Shown piece by piece: positions 7,554 through 16,435 of a stretch of DNA of 64,000 bases. The translations under genes and the position numbers were made by a program. The notes beneath the pieces are model-generated. The model was not told where the DNA came from and searched no databases. It saw only the letters and a program-made list of their open reading frames with translations. The first letter of the stretch is position 1. The number at the start of each line of letters is the position of its first letter. The DNA comes from Desulfocapsaceae bacterium (GTDB taxonomy: Bacteria > Desulfobacterota > Desulfobulbia > Desulfobulbales > Desulfocapsaceae), in the NCBI GenBank assembly GCA_031292275.1, contig JARLHL010000100.1, positions 1 to 64,000 on the forward strand. The letters run 5' to 3'.

Positions 7554-9562
7554 GTCTTCTTGAAGCGGATGAGGACATTCCCCGATTCCACCGCATCCCC
7601 GGCTTTCACCAGGACCTCTTCAATGACTCCGTCGCCGGGAGATGAGACCGCGCTTTCCATCTTCATAGACTCAAGAATCACCAGTTCCTGGCCTTTGAAC
7701 ACCTGCGCCCCTTTCTCAGCCTTGACATCCACCACCAGGCCCGGCATCGGGCATTCGAGGATATTCTCCGCAACCTTTACCGAGGGAACCGGCATATAGT
7801 GTGACAGCTTCCATTCCCGGGGGTTATAAATCTCAAAGAGATGAGAGAGACCGCAATAGGCTGCAACAATGAAATTTCCTTCATAATTCAAGCGAAAATG
7901 AAATTCTTCTTCATTGATGCTGAGCTTCAGTCTACGGCGGTAAAACTCCGGTTGCGGGGTGACAACACGGTAGATGTCATCGTTCACGCGGATCCGCCAC
8001 TGAAGATCCGAGCCATTCTTATCAAGCCGAATCTTGAAAATATTTCCCTGGCTCCTGGCGACATATTCGTAGGTATTCTTGGAAAAATGACTGGCTCCCA
8101 CCCGGGACTTCAGCGGCAGGAGGGCATGCTGCACCAGGCTCTTGCGCAGATGGTGCATCAGCGTGGTGGCGATCGCCATCGCATGGAGAGAAAAGAGCGG
8201 CGCATCGATCTTATTGCTCTCGTCAAAGATATAGGTGGGAATGAAATCCGTGGAAAGATCGCCCTTGATGAATACCGGGTGGTTGAGAATCCGGTTGGCA
8301 AAATCGATATTGGTAAAGACCCCCTCGACATGATAGCCGTTCAGGGCCTGCACCATGCGTTGGCGTGCAATCTCTCTATCCTCCCCCCAGGTGATGACCT
8401 TGGCCAGCATGGGATCATAAAAGACCCCCACGGAACTGCCGGCCGCCACCCCGGAATCCACCCGGACACGCTTGCCCCTGGGCGCGGCATAACGGGTGAT
8501 CAGCCCCACCGAGGGGGCAAAATCGCGGGCCGGATTCTCGGCACAGATCCGCACCTCGATGGACCAGCCCTTGAGAGCGACATCCTTCTGGGCAATGGGC
8601 AGAGTCTCTCCGGACGAGATGCGGAGCTGAAGCTCCACCAGATCAAGATTATTGACCATCTCGGTTACCGGATGCTCCACCTGCAAACGGGTATTCATCT
8701 CCAGAAAAAAGAACTCCTGGTTTTCATCGAGGATGAATTCCACCGTACCGGCGTTGGTGTAGCCCGCCTTTTTGGCCAGGGAGCACGCCAGACTTCCCAT
8801 TTTCTCGCGCAGGCCAGCATCCAGGGCGCAGGAGGGCGATTCTTCGATAATCTTCTGATAGCGCCGCTGAATAGAGCACTCCCGCTCTCCCAGATGCACC
8901 ACATTGCCATGGTTGTCCGCCATGATCTGGATCTCAATATGCCGCGGCCGTTTTATATAGCGCTCGACAAAGATGCGTGCATCGCCGAAGGATTTCTGGG
9001 TCTCCTTCTGACACAGGCTCAGGGCGGAGGCCAGTTCCTCGGGTCTGTCTACTGCCCGCATACCTTTACCGCCGCCGCCGGCTGCAGGCTTCAGCAAAAC
9101 CGGATAGCCGACCTCGCCGGCCACCTTGGTGGCCGCCTCCAGATTGGCCACCGGTTCGACGTGCCCCGGTACTGTCGGCACCCCTGCCTGGATAGCCAGC
9201 TTTTTGGCCTCGATCTTATCACCCATGGCCGCAATGACCTTGGCAGGCGGTCCGATGAAGACCAGGCCTGCAGCCGCCACTTTTTCGGCAAAGACAGCGT
9301 TCTCTGAAAGAAAGCCGTAGCCGGGATGGATGGCCTGACACCCCGTACCCAGGGCAGCTTCAATGATTTTATCCATATTCAGATAGGATTCAACCGGGCG
9401 GGCTCCACCCAAAAGCACCGCCTCATCGGCATTGATGACATGCAGGCTCCTGAAATCCGGATCCGAATATACAGCCACGGTTCGAACACCGAGGCGTTTG
9501 CAGGTATTGAGTATTCGTACGGCAATTTCACCGCGATTGGCTATTAGGATTTTCTCAAACAT
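7550..9562 (-). CDS. Acyl-CoA (probably propionyl-CoA) carboxylase alpha chain: biotin carboxylase + BCCP
   Basis: This 670-residue fusion begins with a biotin carboxylase domain (MFEKILIANRGEIAVRIL; ATP-grasp loop GGGGKGMRAV; EMNTRLQVEHPVTE) over residues 1-445. A linker domain follows, then a C-terminal biotinyl domain whose acceptor Lys634 lies in ESMKMES (EAMKM is usual). It carboxylates its biotin using ATP and bicarbonate; the beta chain just upstream transfers the carboxyl group to an acyl-CoA. Fused BC-BCCP plus a PccB-like beta chain is typical of propionyl- or acetyl-CoA carboxylases; in this lineage propionyl-CoA/methylmalonyl-CoA metabolism is the likeliest role. It lies 8 bp after the beta gene. 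Confidence 0.93.
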   Translation of the reverse strand: MFEKILIANRGEIAVRILNTCKRLGVRTVAVYSDPDFRSLHVINADEAVLLGGARPVESYLNMDKIIEAALGTGCQAIHPGYGFLSENAVFAEKVAAAGLVFIGPPAKVIAAMGDKIEAKKLAIQAGVPTVPGHVEPVANLEAATKVAGEVGYPVLLKPAAGGGGKGMRAVDRPEELASALSLCQKETQKSFGDARIFVERYIKRPRHIEIQIMADNHGNVVHLGERECSIQRRYQKIIEESPSCALDAGLREKMGSLACSLAKKAGYTNAGTVEFILDENQEFFFLEMNTRLQVEHPVTEMVNNLDLVELQLRISSGETLPIAQKDVALKGWSIEVRICAENPARDFAPSVGLITRYAAPRGKRVRVDSGVAAGSSVGVFYDPMLAKVITWGEDREIARQRMVQALNGYHVEGVFTNIDFANRILNHPVFIKGDLSTDFIPTYIFDESNKIDAPLFSLHAMAIATTLMHHLRKSLVQHALLPLKSRVGASHFSKNTYEYVARSQGNIFKIRLDKNGSDLQWRIRVNDDIYRVVTPQPEFYRRRLKLSINEEEFHFRLNYEGNFIVAAYCGLSHLFEIYNPREWKLSHYMPVPSVKVAENILECPMPGLVVDVKAEKGAQVFKGQELVILESMKMESAVSSPGDGVIEEVLVKAGDAVESGNVLIRFKKT

Positions 9563-9570
9563 TCTCTACC

Positions 9571-11121
9571 TCACAGGGGGATATTACCGTGTTTACGATC
9601 GGGCCGGCTATTCTTTTTGCTCTCCAGGAACTGCAGAGTCCTGATGAGCCGATGCCTGGTATCACGCGGGAAGATAACGTCGTCAATGTATCCCCGTTTG
9701 GCGGCCAAAAACGGATTCATAAAGTGCTTACGGTAGTTCTCCATTTTTTCATTGAACAGGGACTCAGGGTTCTCGGCTGCTTTGATTTCCCTGCGATAAA
9801 TGACCTCCGTGGCGCCTCTCGCTCCCATCACCGCGATCTCCGCCGTCGGCCAGGCGTAATTGATGTCGCAATGGATATGCTTGGAATTCATAACGATATA
9901 GGCGCCGCCGTAGGCCTTGCGCACGATTACCGTCATCCTCGGCACCGTGGCCTCGGTAAAGGCATAGAGGAGTTTGGCCCCATGGCGGATGATACCGCCG
10001 TGCTCCTGTTCCGGTCCCGGCATGAAACCGGGGACATCCACCAGACAGACCAGCGGGATATTGAAGGCGTCGCAGAAGCGGACAAAACGGGCGCCTTTGG
10101 TGGAGGCATTGTTGTCCAGGGCCCCGGCCAGGACGGCGGGCTGATTGGCCACCAGGCCTATGGTCTGTCCGCCCAGCCGTCCGAGACCGCAGATGATGTT
10201 GGGGGCATAATGTGGCTGGACCTCCAGGAACTCGGCCCCGTCCAGGATGCTTTTGATAAGGACATTCATATCATAGCTCTGGTTGGGATTCGAGGGAACC
10301 AGGTAGTCCAAGGCCGGATCGGTACGCTCCGGCGGATCGTTGAGATCCAGAATGGGCGCCTTCTGGCGATTATTGGAAGGCAGATAGCTGATCAACTGCC
10401 GCACCGCCCGCAGGCAGAGGATATCGTTGGGATAGACGAACTGCGCCACACCGCTCTTCTGGGCATGGGTCCGGGAGCCGCCCAATTCCTCCGAGGTGAT
10501 GTCCTTGTGGATAACCGTCTTGACCACATTGGGTCCGGTCACGAACATATAGGAGGTCTGCTCAACCATGAAGACGAAATCAGTAATGGCAGGACTGTAG
10601 ACGGCTCCTCCAGCACAAGGTCCCATGATGCAGGAAATCTGGGGGATCACACCGCTGGCGTTGACATTCCGGTGGAAGATCTCTCCATAGGCCGCAAGGG
10701 CGTCCACGCCCTCCTGAATCCTGGCGCCGCCAGAATCGTTGAGGCCGATGACCGGAGACCCGACCCGGGCGGCCAGGTCCATAATCTTGCAGATTTTCTG
10801 TGAATGACCCTCACCGAGTGAACCGCCGGTGACGGTGAAGTCCTGACTGAAGACAAAGACCTCCCTGCCGTTGATAGTGCCGTGGCCGGTGATAACCCCG
10901 TCCCCCGGATATTCCTCGCTGGCACTGGCTGCGCAGCGGCCCACCTTGAGAATATCCAGTTCTTCAAACGATCCTTCATCCAGTAGCAGGTCTATCCGTT
11001 CCCTGGCTGTAAGCTTTCCCCCATTGTGCTGGTGATCTATCCGCTTTTGCCCTCCCCCCTCAAGGGCATCTTCACGTAACTCATAGAGTTCCAGTATGTT
11101 GCTGTGCATTATTTCGACCAT
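9571..11121 (-). CDS. Acyl-CoA carboxylase beta chain (PccB-like carboxyltransferase)
   Basis: This protein is about 516 residues. I prefer the second ATG (11121), which has AGGAG six bases ahead; the first ATG abuts that site. It has the two crotonase-type halves of a PccB/YngE carboxyltransferase: [31 protein letters not shown], the oxyanion-hole segment [18 protein letters not shown], and [27 protein letters not shown] in the second half, then [12 protein letters not shown]. It transfers the carboxyl group from biotin to acyl-CoA. Length matches the family. It is followed after 8 bp by the alpha chain and preceded by a possible small membrane protein (11210-11326). Confidence 0.93.
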   Translation of the reverse strand: MVEIMHSNILELYELREDALEGGGQKRIDHQHNGGKLTARERIDLLLDEGSFEELDILKVGRCAASASEEYPGDGVITGHGTINGREVFVFSQDFTVTGGSLGEGHSQKICKIMDLAARVGSPVIGLNDSGGARIQEGVDALAAYGEIFHRNVNASGVIPQISCIMGPCAGGAVYSPAITDFVFMVEQTSYMFVTGPNVVKTVIHKDITSEELGGSRTHAQKSGVAQFVYPNDILCLRAVRQLISYLPSNNRQKAPILDLNDPPERTDPALDYLVPSNPNQSYDMNVLIKSILDGAEFLEVQPHYAPNIICGLGRLGGQTIGLVANQPAVLAGALDNNASTKGARFVRFCDAFNIPLVCLVDVPGFMPGPEQEHGGIIRHGAKLLYAFTEATVPRMTVIVRKAYGGAYIVMNSKHIHCDINYAWPTAEIAVMGARGATEVIYRREIKAAENPESLFNEKMENYRKHFMNPFLAAKRGYIDDVIFPRDTRHRLIRTLQFLESKKNSRPDRKHGNIPL

Positions 11122-11209
11122 GAACATCTCCTCTTAACAGACTATAGATGACCTACATATATTGACACAAGTCCTTAATATCACTCGACAGAAACCTTCG
11201 AATGATCTG

Positions 11210-11326
11210 TTATTTCAACATTCCTATACACACTATCATGATGATAACCGCGATAAAAAACAAACCGACTTTCATACAGACCGTATGATCCTCTTCATGG
11301 CCATGATCATTTCCCTGTCCGCTCAT
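11210..11326 (-). CDS. Predicted 38-residue single-span membrane protein upstream of the carboxylase genes
   Basis: This short frame encodes a His/Asp/Glu-rich start (MSGQGNDHGHEEDH) followed by one strong transmembrane helix (about residues 20-36) and a terminal Lys. AAGGTG lies 5-10 bases before the ATG. The gene points the same way as the acyl-CoA carboxylase genes and ends 88 bp before them. Its ATG overlaps the stop of the upstream 67-codon frame (aATGA), which suggests coupling. It is not a typical OadG/gamma subunit, because the helix is C-terminal. It could be a small operon-linked membrane peptide or a chance frame. Confidence 0.5.
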   Translation of the reverse strand: MSGQGNDHGHEEDHTVCMKVGLFFIAVIIMIVCIGMLK

Positions 11327-11526
11327 TTTTCACCTTCAATTACGCAGGATTTATTATTAAGAGGCCTTTGGGGCAACCAAAAACGTGCATCCGCCGGATC
11401 AATCACGGGCACACCCCGTGTACCTCTTGCCTCTTCCAGAGTCTCCTGACTCTGCAGACAGCAGAGTACAATATTATCTGAGCCGCCAAAATATTCAGTG
11501 GTGTTTACGAAAGGCCAGCAGCGCAT
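11323..11526 (-). CDS. Possible small protein, unrecognised
   Basis: This 67-codon frame ends in TGA that overlaps the ATG of the 38-residue membrane protein. The peptide is mixed hydrophilic with CLQSQETLEEARG and PVIDPADARFW; I recognise no family. No good ribosome-binding site is visible and the upstream frame closes 12 codons earlier. Kept mainly because of the tight overlap. Confidence 0.3.
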   Translation of the reverse strand: MRCWPFVNTTEYFGGSDNIVLCCLQSQETLEEARGTRGVPVIDPADARFWLPQRPLNNKSCVIEGEK

Positions 11527-11814
11527 CCAACCCCTGCATGCACAACCAGGGGCACCAATCTAAAACCAAGCATATTTGAATACATAAAACCAATGCCGAT
11601 TGCAATAACTATTGCAATTGCAATAGCTGTCAGAAGGGGAAGAGCGGCATCAGAAAGGGGTTTCGATCCGGTCCGGAAACCAGGTCTCCGGACCGGATCG
11701 AAGTTCTCAGGCTGCAAGAATCCTGGCAGAGCCGAGCAATAAAACCGGGCCGATACGTTTCACGGTATTTTCCACCCGGCATAGCCCTGGCTGCGCGAAT
11801 CCATATCCCTCTTC
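11527..11814. other. Intergenic region with a 16-bp perfect inverted repeat
   Basis: Between radA (minus) and the small frames lies TTCGATCCGGTCCGGA (11662-11677), its exact inverse (11687-11702) and a 9-nt loop. It is the strongest hairpin in the first 20 kb, but neither strand has a T-tract after it. It may still be the radA 3' end. To its left is a run of TTGCAAT-like repeats (11598-11625). Confidence 0.5.
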
Positions 11815-13191
11815 CTATCGGCCCCTGCCGTTGAAAAGATAACGAAAAACATCCTGGACTGTGGAGACGCACAAGGTCTCCATCTCCGTTTTCCATCCCC
11901 CCCGGTCCCGGTTTCCTTTGGGCATCATAAACCGGGTAAACCCGAGACGCTCGGCCTCCCGAACCCGCATGTCCATCTGGCCGATGGCCCGTATTTCACC
12001 GGCCAGACCGACCTCACCGCAGACAACAGTGGCGGAGGAAATGGGCTGATCCAGAAGGCTTGAGGCTAATGCACAGATGACACCCAAGTCCAATGCCGGT
12101 TCGTCGATACGGATACCCCCGGCAATATTAAGAAATATATCATGACCATACAAATCAAGCCCCGCTTTTTTTTCCAAAACTGCGCAGAGCAGGGACAGAC
12201 GTTGCGGATCGGCACCGATAGCCGTCCTGCGGGCCGTTCCCAGGTTCGTCGGGCTGACCAGGGCCTGGATCTCCACCAGGATCGGCCGCGTTCCCTCAAC
12301 ACTCGGCAGAACCACCGATCCGGGCACGTCCAGAGGCCTCTCGGCCAGGAAGATCTCGGAAGGGTTGGTGACTTCCATCAAGCCCTCGCCCTTCATCTCG
12401 AAGACCCCGAGTTCGTTTGCCGAGCCGAATCGATTCTTGACTGTCCTCAGGATCCGAAAGGCATGGCTGCGGTCGCCCTCGAAGTAGAGCACGGTATCCA
12501 CCATATGCTCAAGGGTCTTCGGACCTGCCAGCGCCCCGTCCTTGGTCACATGCCCGACCAGCATCACCGGGATATTTTCCTTCTTTGCCATCGTCAGCAG
12601 GCGGAAGGCTGACTCCCGCACCTGGGTCACGGATCCCGGGGCGGAGGGGATATCATCACAGGTCAGCGTCTGGATCGAATCCACGGCCAGCAATCCAGGC
12701 CGCATCTCCTCGGTCATCGCAATGATCTGCTCGACACTGCAGGCTGTGGCGATGAATTCCTGGGGATGCAGGGCGCCAAGCCGTGTAGCCCGCATCTTGA
12801 TCTGCCGCGCTGATTCCTCACCGGAGATATAAAGAACCTGACGCCCCTGTCTGGCGATGGCGGCCAGGGTCTGGAGGATCAGGGTCGATTTGCCGATACC
12901 GGGATCGCCGCCGATCAGCACCAGAGAACCGGGGACAATCCCCCCGCCGAGGACCCGGTCCAGTTCCCCTATGGAGGTGACAATACGCTCCTCCTCGCCA
13001 TCGGGCGCCAGATGCAGCGGCACCGGACGGTCTACGGGACCTTCCTTGCCGGACTTTGCGGCAGGACGTCTAACCTCTTCGGCAAAGCTCTCCCAGTCAT
13101 GACAGTCCGGACAGCGTCCCAGCCATTTGATGCTCTGATAGCCGCAGGAGCGGCAGGAAAAGACGGTCTGATTTTTCTTTTTGATTGTCAT
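11815..13191 (-). CDS. radA: DNA repair protein RadA/Sms
   Basis: This RecA-like branch-migration ATPase acts in recombinational repair. It is 458 residues from the ATG at 13191; an earlier ATG at 13227 has a better AAAGG site and would add 12 residues. The N-terminal zinc finger is CRSCGY-x8-CPDC, the Walker A is GDPGIGKST, the RadA-specific KNRFG motif is present (VKNRFGSANELG), and the C-terminal Lon-like domain includes GGIRIDEPALDLG. Length matches the family. It is divergent from the EI24 gene. Confidence 0.95.
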   Translation of the reverse strand: MTIKKKNQTVFSCRSCGYQSIKWLGRCPDCHDWESFAEEVRRPAAKSGKEGPVDRPVPLHLAPDGEEERIVTSIGELDRVLGGGIVPGSLVLIGGDPGIGKSTLILQTLAAIARQGRQVLYISGEESARQIKMRATRLGALHPQEFIATACSVEQIIAMTEEMRPGLLAVDSIQTLTCDDIPSAPGSVTQVRESAFRLLTMAKKENIPVMLVGHVTKDGALAGPKTLEHMVDTVLYFEGDRSHAFRILRTVKNRFGSANELGVFEMKGEGLMEVTNPSEIFLAERPLDVPGSVVLPSVEGTRPILVEIQALVSPTNLGTARRTAIGADPQRLSLLCAVLEKKAGLDLYGHDIFLNIAGGIRIDEPALDLGVICALASSLLDQPISSATVVCGEVGLAGEIRAIGQMDMRVREAERLGFTRFMMPKGNRDRGGWKTEMETLCVSTVQDVFRYLFNGRGR

Positions 13192-13354
13192 TTTATGCAC
13201 TGTATACGAAGATGGCAAAAAAGTCATCTGCAAGCCTTTACGAATGATTTAAAAGCCCTATTATTACAGCACGCCAAGGTCTTTTGACTGCGCACTTTTG
13301 CTCTGGAGCAGCAATCAATCGCCTCCATCCTCCAACAACCCGGTTGCCGACCCC

Positions 13355-14104
13355 ATGTGGATCCCACTTTCTCAATCAGCCTCTTTCCTGGTCTCCCGTA
13401 AAAGGCTCCTCTTGCTGAGTTTGCTGCTTTTTCTGGTCACCCTGGCGATCACGACCCTCTTCTACGAGATCAGCACCCGGTACATTGACCAATTCGTCGG
13501 CAGCCATTTCCTTCAGGGCCCGGATACCGCAACGGTCTGGGGGTGGATCAAATATCAGGGCTGGTGCATCCTCAAGTGGATCTCCATGATCATTTCCAGG
13601 ATAATCGCCTTTTATCTGGCCTTCCTGGCAGCCTACAGCCTGACTACGCCCGGTTACTGCCTGCTCAGCACCTCGGTTGAAAAAATGCATGCCGACATCC
13701 GCGAAGAAGGGTTTTCCCTCCATGGCATCCTCATCGATATACTTGAAGGCTGCAAAATCGGCCTCTTCGGCCTGCTGGTCACCTGTCTCGCCCTGGCCAT
13801 CAATTTTATCCCCGCCATAGGCCAAATCCTTGTGTTCCTGCTCTACGGCTATTATTCCTCCCTGATGTTTATCGACTACCCGGCTTCCCGCCGCCATTGG
13901 TCTCTGGGACGCAAAATCGACTGGCTCAGGAGGCATTCCTTCACAGCCCTGCGCCTGGGCCTACTCCCTGCCGTCATCAGCATGATCCCGATGGTGAATG
14001 TCTTCCTGATGGCCCTGCTGTTTCCGCTGTTCACCGTCCATGCAACCCTGAATTTCCAGGCCCTGGAGTCGGCAGGGGACCGGCAGGCTGCACCATCCCT
14101 GTAA
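13355..14104 (+). CDS. EI24/CysZ-like integral membrane protein
   Basis: This protein has 249 residues from the ATG at 13355; a TTG at 13298 would add 19 more. Neither start has a clear ribosome-binding site. It has four or five hydrophobic segments: about residues 16-36, 70-100, 135-170 and 205-230. The spacing and blocks such as LLYGYYSSLMFIDYPASRR (longest matching part) followed by KIDWLRRHSFTALRLG fit the EI24 family, related to CysZ. The function in this lineage is unknown. It precedes the CYTH gene by 28 bp and may be cotranscribed. Confidence 0.8.
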   Translation: MWIPLSQSASFLVSRKRLLLLSLLLFLVTLAITTLFYEISTRYIDQFVGSHFLQGPDTATVWGWIKYQGWCILKWISMIISRIIAFYLAFLAAYSLTTPGYCLLSTSVEKMHADIREEGFSLHGILIDILEGCKIGLFGLLVTCLALAINFIPAIGQILVFLLYGYYSSLMFIDYPASRRHWSLGRKIDWLRRHSFTALRLGLLPAVISMIPMVNVFLMALLFPLFTVHATLNFQALESAGDRQAAPSL

Positions 14105-14132
14105 AGCAGAGAAAAAGGAGAGACATCCTGAT

Positions 14133-14606
14133 ATGGGAAAAGAGATAGAGAGAAAATTTTTGCTCGCAGGCGATGAGTGGCGGAAAAACGCCAGAGGGCA
14201 CGTTTTTCGCCAGGGCTATATCGGCAGCAGACCAGGGCGGACGGTCAGGGTGCGGACCTGCAACAATACCGGTTTCCTGACCCTTAAGGGCAAGAGCAGC
14301 GGTATCACCAGGCTTGAGTTTGAATATCCGATCCCGCTGAGCGATGCCAATACCCTGCTCGCCGAACTGTGTGAGCAGCCGCTGGTGGAGAAGATCAGAT
14401 ACCTGGTGGATTATGAAGGCTTCAGGTGGGAGATAGACGAATTCCTGGGTGATAATGCCGGACTCTGTATCGCCGAGATCGAGCTTTCAGCCGAAGACCA
14501 GCCCTTCCCCAGACCTCCCTGGCTGGGAGAAGAGGTGTCTGGAGACATCCGGTACTACAACTCAAACCTCCGGGAAAACCCCTTTAAAAACTGGAAGAAG
14601 CAATAG
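14133..14606 (+). CDS. CYTH-domain protein (inorganic triphosphatase-like)
   Basis: This 157-residue CYTH fold begins with the signature EIERK (residues 4-8). It continues with the alternating charged strands expected inside the tunnel: TVRVRT, LTLKGK, RLEFEYPI, EKIRYLVD, WEIDEFLG and CIAEIELS. Such proteins hydrolyse tripolyphosphate or nucleoside triphosphates with Mg2+ in the cytosol; a class IV adenylate cyclase is a less likely reading for so short a protein. GGAGAG precedes the ATG. Confidence 0.9.
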   Translation: MGKEIERKFLLAGDEWRKNARGHVFRQGYIGSRPGRTVRVRTCNNTGFLTLKGKSSGITRLEFEYPIPLSDANTLLAELCEQPLVEKIRYLVDYEGFRWEIDEFLGDNAGLCIAEIELSAEDQPFPRPPWLGEEVSGDIRYYNSNLRENPFKNWKKQ

Positions 14607-14634
14607 ACTGTTCCCCCGCTCAAAACGGCTCGAA

Positions 14635-15477
14635 TCATCCTTCTGTAAAAATTTCCGGATCGATATTTCCCTCACAGACCCGGGTAACCGGTCCCGACAG
14701 GGTGGCGAAAAAGTCGTCGGTGAGCGCAATATCCAGTTTTCCTCCAGGCATATGGACAGTAATGTCCCGGTTGCAGAGGCCAAGCCTGCAGGCAACCGCG
14801 GCGGCGGCAACGCTGCTGCTGCCGGAAGCCAGGGTATAGCCCGCCCCCCTCTCCCATATTTCGATCCTGATATTCCCGCGATCCATGACTTTCAGAAACT
14901 GGACATTCGTCCGCCGGGGAAAACGGGGGTCGGTCTCAAGAAGCGGCCCATACTGGCGGGCCATCGCCGGTGAAATGTCATCGCAGAGGACAACACAGTG
15001 GGGATTGCCAATCGTAGCGGCACAGAACACAAAGGTGGTACCGCCGATACGGATATTCTCCTTCAGTACCTCCCGTTCCTCTCCCGCCACGGGTATTTTG
15101 GTGCTGAGAAAACTGACCTTGCCCATTTCCACCGTGACGTTCCTTCCACCCTGCCCGACCCGGCATTTTACGGCTCCTCCCAGGGTTTCCACAGTAAAGG
15201 AATCAGCGTCTGTTTCCCCCGCGTCCCGCAGATATCGTGAGAAGATGCGAAGGCCGTTACCGCTCTTTTCAGCTTCACTTCCATCAGGGTTGAAAATACG
15301 CAGCCCGAAATTGCAGATTTTACTCTCAAGAGGACCAAGCAGTATGCCGTCAGAGCCGATCCCGAAGTTACGGTTACAGATCCGCTGAATCTGTCCAACA
15401 TCGAGATCTCTTTCCAGATCCTGTGGGCGCATCACGAGATAGTCATTGCCAAGCCCGTGGTATTTAACGTATTTCAT
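14635..15477 (-). CDS. Diaminopimelate epimerase-like protein lacking both catalytic cysteines
   Basis: This 280-residue protein follows the DapF fold along its whole length: MKYVKYHGLGNDYLV, FGIGSDGIL, FNPDGSEAEKSGNGLRIF, GNPHCVVL, NVQFLKV and ERGAGYTLASGSSS. DapF interconverts LL- and meso-diaminopimelate with two cysteines. At the first site, usually xCGNG, this protein has SGNG (Ser72). At the second, usually ACGSG, it has ASGSS (Ser218). Everything around them is conserved. It is either a serine-using subfamily or has another activity. The start is set by GGGAG six bases before the second of two ATGs. A normal dapF may exist elsewhere in the genome. Confidence 0.85.
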   Translation of the reverse strand: MKYVKYHGLGNDYLVMRPQDLERDLDVGQIQRICNRNFGIGSDGILLGPLESKICNFGLRIFNPDGSEAEKSGNGLRIFSRYLRDAGETDADSFTVETLGGAVKCRVGQGGRNVTVEMGKVSFLSTKIPVAGEEREVLKENIRIGGTTFVFCAATIGNPHCVVLCDDISPAMARQYGPLLETDPRFPRRTNVQFLKVMDRGNIRIEIWERGAGYTLASGSSSVAAAAVACRLGLCNRDITVHMPGGKLDIALTDDFFATLSGPVTRVCEGNIDPEIFTEG

Positions 15478-15653
15478 CATATTCTCCCGTGACTCGCCAA
15501 ATAGTCTGATGCACTCATATTCATCTCCTGTTAACAGGCATTCCAGCACCTTTCCGCGACCAGGGCCCACGGACAGGTGCTGGTTCGGAATACCCGGTGA
15601 TATCCGGACAACCAAGCCTGCAGAAACAGCCGGGAAGAGGTAAGGATCGGTCT

Positions 15654-16169
15654 TTAGTTACAGGATGTCCCGGCGCCGCCGATATACCAGCGACCCTTTT
15701 TCCAAACGAAGTCAAGCTCACTGACGCAGGCCTCATTGATCCAGAAGAACAGCCGGACCTCTGCCCGGTTGGAAGAAAATTCCAGTTCCGGGTTCCAGGC
15801 GCCGGCCCTGGCCATCAGGCTGAGTTTTTCTTTTCGTGAGCGCAGGTCTTCCCGCGATGGCTCCTGACCTGAGTCCTCATTCACTTCAGTGATGCTCTCC
15901 GGCATGCGGGAAAGGACAAAATGCTCATCCTTTTTTTCGTCACTGCAGAGCATCCCGTATACCAGTCGCCAGAGATCATCCGGGGCTTTTTCGCGTTTTC
16001 TGGAAGCAATCGACTGACGAAGCTGGGTCTTCATGGTCTGGCTGCAGGCTGCCGTATAGATGTCCCCGTGAATCACAAGAGAATGAATATCCCTATCAAA
16101 CTCACCGGCCCATGCCGTACGGGCAAAAAGCAGAAGCGCCAGACATACAATTTTTTTCATCACTCTCAA
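15654..16169 (-). CDS. Exported hypothetical protein
   Basis: This 171-residue protein has a Sec signal peptide (MKKIVCLALLLFA, cleavage near AWA at about residue 21). The mature part has cysteines at about 42, 75, 148 and 170, suggesting disulfides, and a C-terminal strand-rich stretch (RLFFWINEACVSELDFVW). I recognise no family. It sits between dapF-like and the mod operon, all on the minus strand, but with large gaps. Confidence 0.7.
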   Translation of the reverse strand: MRVMKKIVCLALLLFARTAWAGEFDRDIHSLVIHGDIYTAACSQTMKTQLRQSIASRKREKAPDDLWRLVYGMLCSDEKKDEHFVLSRMPESITEVNEDSGQEPSREDLRSRKEKLSLMARAGAWNPELEFSSNRAEVRLFFWINEACVSELDFVWKKGRWYIGGAGTSCN

Positions 16170-16435
16170 TTCTTATAAACGCAATCTTTCACCGATCCTG
16201 CTGAGAAATCAGAAACATTCAGCTGGAGTGGCGGACAGGATCACTCTCGGTACGAAAAAGAATGATCCGTTCTGGAGGTACTGCAGATGCGATGCAGGCA
16301 GTCCCCGCACGTTTTCTTTTATTGAGGGCTATCCTACTGTATCCTTGCGTAATAATCCAGAAAACTCAGCAAAAACCGCAGTATTTCACCGCACAGATCA
16401 TAAGCGGCACTTTGTCATTGAAAACGGTCGGGCTG

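Noticed and set aside
7841-9307. 488-codon frame antisense to the carboxylase alpha gene
   Set aside because: Same explanation; the sense strand encodes every biotin carboxylase motif.
9589-10803. 404-codon frame antisense to the carboxylase beta gene
   Set aside because: Shadow of the carboxyltransferase; no ribosome-binding site or recognisable domain.
11210-11326. Calling the 38-residue peptide an OadG-type gamma subunit
   Set aside because: OadG has its helix at the N-terminus and an extended C-terminal tail; this peptide is the reverse.
11505-11717. 70-codon frame with an AIAIAIVIAIGIG stretch
   Set aside because: It is built from the TTGCAAT repeats and the 16-bp inverted repeat; the helix-like look is an artefact of these.
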